From: Paucilactobacillus vaccinostercus DSM 20634
Lineage (GTDB): Bacteria > Bacillota > Bacilli > Lactobacillales > Lactobacillaceae
Length of the DNA: 64,000 nt
NCBI RefSeq assembly: GCF_001436295.1
Contig: NZ_AYYY01000043.1
Location: forward strand, 62,001 to 126,000
Direction of reading: 5' to 3'
Part shown: piece by piece, positions 61,116 to 64,000 of the stretch
Layout of the letters: the number at the start of each line of letters is the position of its first letter
Position numbering within the stretch: the first letter of the stretch is position 1
Translations under genes and position numbers: made by a program
Notes under the pieces: generated by a model
Seen by the model: the letters and a program-made list of their open reading frames with translations, nothing else
What the model was told of the DNA's origin: nothing
Database searches by the model: none

Positions 61116-61763
61116 ATGTCAGAACTAACTATTTACTTCGTTCGTCATGGCAAAACACTATTTAACCTGTTCAATCGAATGCAAGGTTGGGTTGATTCAG
61201 ATCTCACTGAGGATGGAAAAGAAGATGCAATCAAGGCTGGCAAGCGGCTAGCCGATATCAAATTCGATTGCGCTTATTCCTCAAACACTGGTCGAGCAGA
61301 AGCTACCCGCGATTTAGTGGTTAGTCAGTTACAACAACATCCCTCAAAAGTAGGGGCCATGCCTGAATTTCGAGAAGTTTTGTTCGGTTATTACGAAGGC
61401 TTAGATTCAGATCAAATTTGGAATGAAATTGGAACCCCCTACGGCTATCATACGCAAGAAGCCATTATTGAGGCTGGCGGTCTCCGATACGCCCGAGAGT
61501 TAATGAAAAAAGAAGATCCTAGTCATATGGCCGAAACATATGACGAAGTTATTAATAGATGGCAAGCTGGTATCGACCAATTGCAACAGGCCTACCCCAA
61601 CGGCGCCAAGGTGCTCATTGTGACTCACGGAACATCTTTACGCATGTTTGCCGATCATCTGGGCATCGAAACACTTAATAATTATCCTGAAAATGGTAGC
61701 ATTTCTACTTTAACAGTTGATGCAGATGGCGAACGTTTTACTTCTTACAACCAAAAAGATTAG
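61116..61763 (+). CDS. Histidine phosphatase family protein
   Basis: The protein has 215 residues. FVRHGKTLFN (RHG, catalytic His), SSNTGRAEATRDL, FREVLFGYYEGLDSD with the acid Glu, and LIVTHGTSLR complete the phosphoglycerate-mutase fold. It resembles broad-specificity phosphatases of lactobacilli more than glycolytic GpmA, because the loop for bisphosphoglycerate is missing. AAGGAGG lies 5 bases before ATG 61116. The ATG at 61062 is rejected. An IS30 copy is inserted into its terminator. Confidence 0.9.
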   Translation: MSELTIYFVRHGKTLFNLFNRMQGWVDSDLTEDGKEDAIKAGKRLADIKFDCAYSSNTGRAEATRDLVVSQLQQHPSKVGAMPEFREVLFGYYEGLDSDQIWNEIGTPYGYHTQEAIIEAGGLRYARELMKKEDPSHMAETYDEVINRWQAGIDQLQQAYPNGAKVLIVTHGTSLRMFADHLGIETLNNYPENGSISTLTVDADGERFTSYNQKD

Positions 61764-61772
61764 TATTTTAAA

Positions 61773-61798
61773 ACCGGAAAGAGAAAATTTTTTCCGGT
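61773..61798 (+). terminator. Terminator of the phosphatase gene, cut by the IS30 insertion
   Basis: ACCGGAAA pairs with TTTCCGGT around a short loop. The T tract that should follow is missing here (CCCCG instead) and is found after the right-hand copy at 63009 (CCGGTTTTTAT). The insertion therefore split stem and T tract. Confidence 0.75.
61785..61798 (+). repeat. 14-bp direct repeat, left of the IS30 element
   Basis: AAATTTTTTCCGGT is repeated exactly at 62996-63009 on the far side of the element. It is either a long target duplication or, with a shorter duplication, part of the target's own sequence. Confidence 0.8.
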
Positions 61799-62995
61799 CC
61801 CCGATTTAAAATTGAAGTGCAACACTAGTCAACTAGACCAATTGGTCTAGCAAAAAAGGCCATGAAGACCTATTCTTATAAGCGACTAAACAAAGTAAGA
61901 AAGGAATCTTCATGACCCAATCTAAGAATACTACGTATACTCACTACCAACAACTGCAATTTGATGAACGAGGAAAAATTGAGGCACTTCATAAACAAGG
62001 AATGTCGATTAGACAAATTGCGCAGTGTATTCATCGAAGTCCAAGTACCATTTCCAGAGAAATTCAGCGTGGTACCGCTGTTCAAATAGACTCACAGCGA
62101 CACTGTACATACTCTGCGTACTTTGCCGAAACTGGAGAGGCTATCTATCGTAAACATCGCTCTTGCAGCACTTGGCACGGTCTATTTTCGAGGTGTACTT
62201 TCTTTACCAGTCTGCTCACTAAAGCCCTTAAAGCAAAGCCTAGGGTTTATAGTGTTGACACATTTGTTCATTGGTTTAAGCAGAAATATCCAGACCAAAT
62301 TTGTCCTTCAACACCGACGGTGTATCGATATATTGATGACAATCGACTATTGTTACGTAATCAAGATTTACCCATGAAACTACGTCGTAGGATCAAACAT
62401 CATGGTCGTCATCATAACCGAACGAACAAGAAGGTCTTGGGTCAATCAATTGAACTTCGTCCATCAATTATTGAAAATCGTTCTGAATTTGGCCATTGGG
62501 AAGGTGATCTAGTTAAAGCTAAACGTGTTGAATCCGAACCCGCACTAATGACGCTCACAGAACGTTTCAGTCGGCTTGAGATCATTGTCAAGTTGCCTAA
62601 TTACCGTGCGCAAACCTGTCAAAAGGCTCTTCAAACAGTCATCGATGATTATGGATCACAGTACTTTAACACGGTGACTTTTGACAATGGTAGTGAGTTC
62701 TCTTTGCTAAATGATGTTTCCGGAACTGATATCTACTTCGCGCATCCATACTCTCCCTGGGAACGTGGGACTAATGAAAACACCAATGGTCTTCTACGCG
62801 AATTCTTTCCAAAGGGAAAATCATTCAAAGGCACGTCACTAGTTGATATTCAGGAAGTTCAATACACACTTAATCACCGTCCCAGAAAGTGCTTGGGGTA
62901 TAAATGTCCGGCGGACATTGTCCCTGACCTAGCTGATTAGCTATACCAATTTATTAGAATAGATCAAAGTGTTGCACTTGGTTTGACAATTCGGG
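61799..62995 (+). mobile_element. IS30-family insertion sequence, complete
   Basis: About 1.2 kb with imperfect terminal inverted repeats: the left end reads CCCGATTTAAAATTGAAG then TGCAACACT, and the right end (minus strand) reads CCCGAATTGTCAAACCAAG then TGCAACACT. One intact transposase gene fills it. A perfect 18-bp palindrome (CTAGACCAATTGGTCTAG, 61833-61850) lies between the left repeat and the gene and may fold in read-through transcripts to limit transposase translation. Confidence 0.92.
61912..62940 (+). CDS. IS30-family transposase
   Basis: The protein has 342 residues. An N-terminal helix-turn-helix (MSIRQIAQCIHRSPSTISREIQRG) binds the inverted repeats. The DDE catalytic core is visible: Asp in FGHWEGDLV, Asp in TFDNGSEF and Glu in ERGTNENTNGLLREFFPKG. 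No frameshift or stop, so the element may be active. AGAAAGGA lies before the ATG. Confidence 0.95.
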   Translation: MTQSKNTTYTHYQQLQFDERGKIEALHKQGMSIRQIAQCIHRSPSTISREIQRGTAVQIDSQRHCTYSAYFAETGEAIYRKHRSCSTWHGLFSRCTFFTSLLTKALKAKPRVYSVDTFVHWFKQKYPDQICPSTPTVYRYIDDNRLLLRNQDLPMKLRRRIKHHGRHHNRTNKKVLGQSIELRPSIIENRSEFGHWEGDLVKAKRVESEPALMTLTERFSRLEIIVKLPNYRAQTCQKALQTVIDDYGSQYFNTVTFDNGSEFSLLNDVSGTDIYFAHPYSPWERGTNENTNGLLREFFPKGKSFKGTSLVDIQEVQYTLNHRPRKCLGYKCPADIVPDLAD

Positions 62996-63009
62996 AAATT
63001 TTTTCCGGT
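62996..63009 (+). repeat. 14-bp direct repeat, right of the IS30 element
   Basis: Exact copy of 61785-61798, followed by the T tract of the original terminator. Confidence 0.8.
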
Positions 63010-63366
63010 TTTTATATTGAAAAAAATATTACGATCAATTTTGATTCGACATTTGTTAAATCTTAGAAAATTTACGATTGGTCGACAAGTCTGAGGTCTA
63101 TATTTGAGAATCTAGGCGATATGCATTATCCTTGTCACAAAAAAATAACGCTTTAGCAAAAATGGCGTCCAACAAGCTCCGACGCCACTTTTATATCTAT
63201 TAAATGAATGACGAAATTCAATCGTATGCAATAACAAATATCACTTCGATTCACTATTCCGTGTGAATCGAAGTGATATTTGTATCTAGTGCTAATTATT
63301 TTATTAGATCAGTAAATCCAGTTAGTTCAATGAATCTAGTAATTTGTCAGCCCACCATAACGGGCA
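63010..63366. other. Intergenic stretch with two hairpins, no gene
   Basis: About 350 bases without a coding frame. A hairpin at 63158-63193 (TGGCGTC with GACGCCA) has A and T flanks and could end transcription in either direction. A second, very strong hairpin lies at 63236-63281 and is listed separately. The remainder is AT-rich. Confidence 0.5.
63236..63281. repeat. Perfect 19-bp inverted repeat with 8-base loop
   Basis: AAATATCACTTCGATTCAC (63236-63254) is the exact complement of 63263-63281. No long T run follows. It may be a processing or stabilising hairpin of the truncated gene's mRNA, or a small mobile palindromic repeat. Confidence 0.8.
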
Positions 63367-64000
63367 CTACCAGATTGTACGCTTACCGTTGATCAGACGC
63401 GGTTTAGCCGGTAACCTTGATAACACAATGAAGGCCCGTAAGGAGAAAAAGATCGATACCACGCCGACAACATAAAACCACGGATTATTGTGCATATTGA
63501 AGTATGGGCTAATACTTGACCACATATTAAACGGTGTAAACGAGTTGATCGTCCCGATGGCAATTACAATTGCGAGCCCCCAACTTGCACCAATACGAGT
63601 TTCCCGCTTTTCCCAATACAGACCAGGCATAATCCCCATCAAAACATTGGTAAAGATGTACCATTTCAGCATCACCGGATCGTTCATGAAGACTCGGAAT
63701 AAGTTCACCACCATAATCATCACTACAAGCCACCCACCAACACGGATCCACGCTGAGGATACGGAAACGGTCGGTCCCCAAATTTCAACTCGTTCAACGT
63801 AAATACACATCACAAGATTATAAATTTCAAACAGTGTCCAAACTACCTCGGCCACCGACGCGGCAATAAACAACCAAAACCCGCCATTTTGGTGGGCGGC
63901 GAGTGCAAATACAAAAATTCCCATGGAATCAATCGCAAAGTAAAACGAATGCATCAAAAGATTGTATGGCGCTCTTCCCTCTCGGCGAACCAACGCAAAA
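63367..64000 (-). CDS. Multi-pass membrane protein, 5' end outside the window
   Basis: The frame is open to the window edge (about 211 residues seen). TTG 63993 is in frame but has no ribosome binding site, and the preceding codons continue the protein, so the start lies beyond 64000. About six hydrophobic helices with conserved-looking words REGRAPYNLLMHSFYFAIDSMG and WGLAIVIAIGTINSFTPFNMWSS. No family is recognised. A charged end (KPRLINGKRTIW) lies in the cytosol. Confidence 0.6.
   Translation of the reverse strand, partial: FALVRREGRAPYNLLMHSFYFAIDSMGIFVFALAAHQNGGFWLFIAASVAEVVWTLFEIYNLVMCIYVERVEIWGPTVSVSSAWIRVGGWLVVMIMVVNLFRVFMNDPVMLKWYIFTNVLMGIMPGLYWEKRETRIGASWGLAIVIAIGTINSFTPFNMWSSISPYFNMHNNPWFYVVGVVSIFFSLRAFIVLSRLPAKPRLINGKRTIW

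Noticed and set aside
1-64000. CRISPR arrays, rRNA genes, prophage or conjugation modules
   Set aside because: No regularly spaced direct repeats, no rRNA-like sequence and no cluster of phage structural or conjugation genes were seen.

Overview
The window looks like the chromosome of a low-to-mid GC lactic acid bacterium of the family Lactobacillaceae. Evidence is strong AGGAGG-type ribosome binding sites, U-tract terminators, a six-gene folate cluster in the order known from Lactiplantibacillus plantarum (folB-folK-folE-folC-NTP pyrophosphatase-folP), FMN lactate oxidase, pyruvate oxidase, a mannose-family PTS and a class Ib ribonucleotide reductase operon. I cannot place it to genus from sequence alone.

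Layout. 1-4150: end of an efflux adaptor gene, an orphan ParA-like ATPase, a zinc-finger/AP2 protein, a TetR regulator, an unknown gene and three short promoter-terminator units that look like small RNA genes. 4151-9900: LmrA-like ABC exporter behind a promoter packed with TTAGTTAG half-sites, an isochorismatase-like hydrolase, a membrane protein, an MFS transporter broken by an in-frame stop and a diguanylate cyclase broken by a frameshift. 10000-18200: acyltransferase, lactate oxidase, amino acid permease, 5-formyl-THF cyclo-ligase, FUSC-like protein, EAL protein, GNAT, DUF454-like protein. 18420-23135: nrdI-nrdE-nrdF-nrdF behind two NrdR boxes. 23190-32600: Mn transporter with TetR, flavoprotein oxidoreductase, second DUF454-like gene with an apparent ATT start, Na+/H+ antiporter, cell-surface proteins, FMN reductase, cytochrome b5-like protein. 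32650-39040: two GGDEF-EAL proteins, a secreted nuclease and a diguanylate cyclase. 39060-44780: pyruvate oxidase, unknown membrane genes, MATE exporter. 45280-49750: folate cluster. 49900-53640: TetR plus MMPL exporter. 53680-55200: small genes, tRNA-Leu(CAG) and a 111-nt tRNA-shaped element. 55250-61770: zinc alcohol dehydrogenase, mannose-type PTS with divergent LysR, histidine phosphatase. 61799-62995: intact IS30-family element. The end holds a truncated membrane gene.

The strongest novelty candidate is the nrd operon. It encodes two radical-subunit (NrdF) paralogues in tandem. The second keeps every metal ligand. The first has lost four of the six (D67A, E98K, E192S, H195F by class Ib numbering) but keeps the radical-tyrosine position and the C-terminal D-Y-D-F tail that docks on NrdE. 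It could be a metal-free radical subunit of a new type, or a structural partner of the active NrdF, as yeast Rnr4 is for Rnr2. Other threads: several genes whose Shine-Dalgarno site points at a non-standard start codon, a group of five c-di-GMP genes of which one is broken and one has a degenerate GGDEF motif, and H2O2-forming lactate and pyruvate oxidases in the same region as a Mn transporter.
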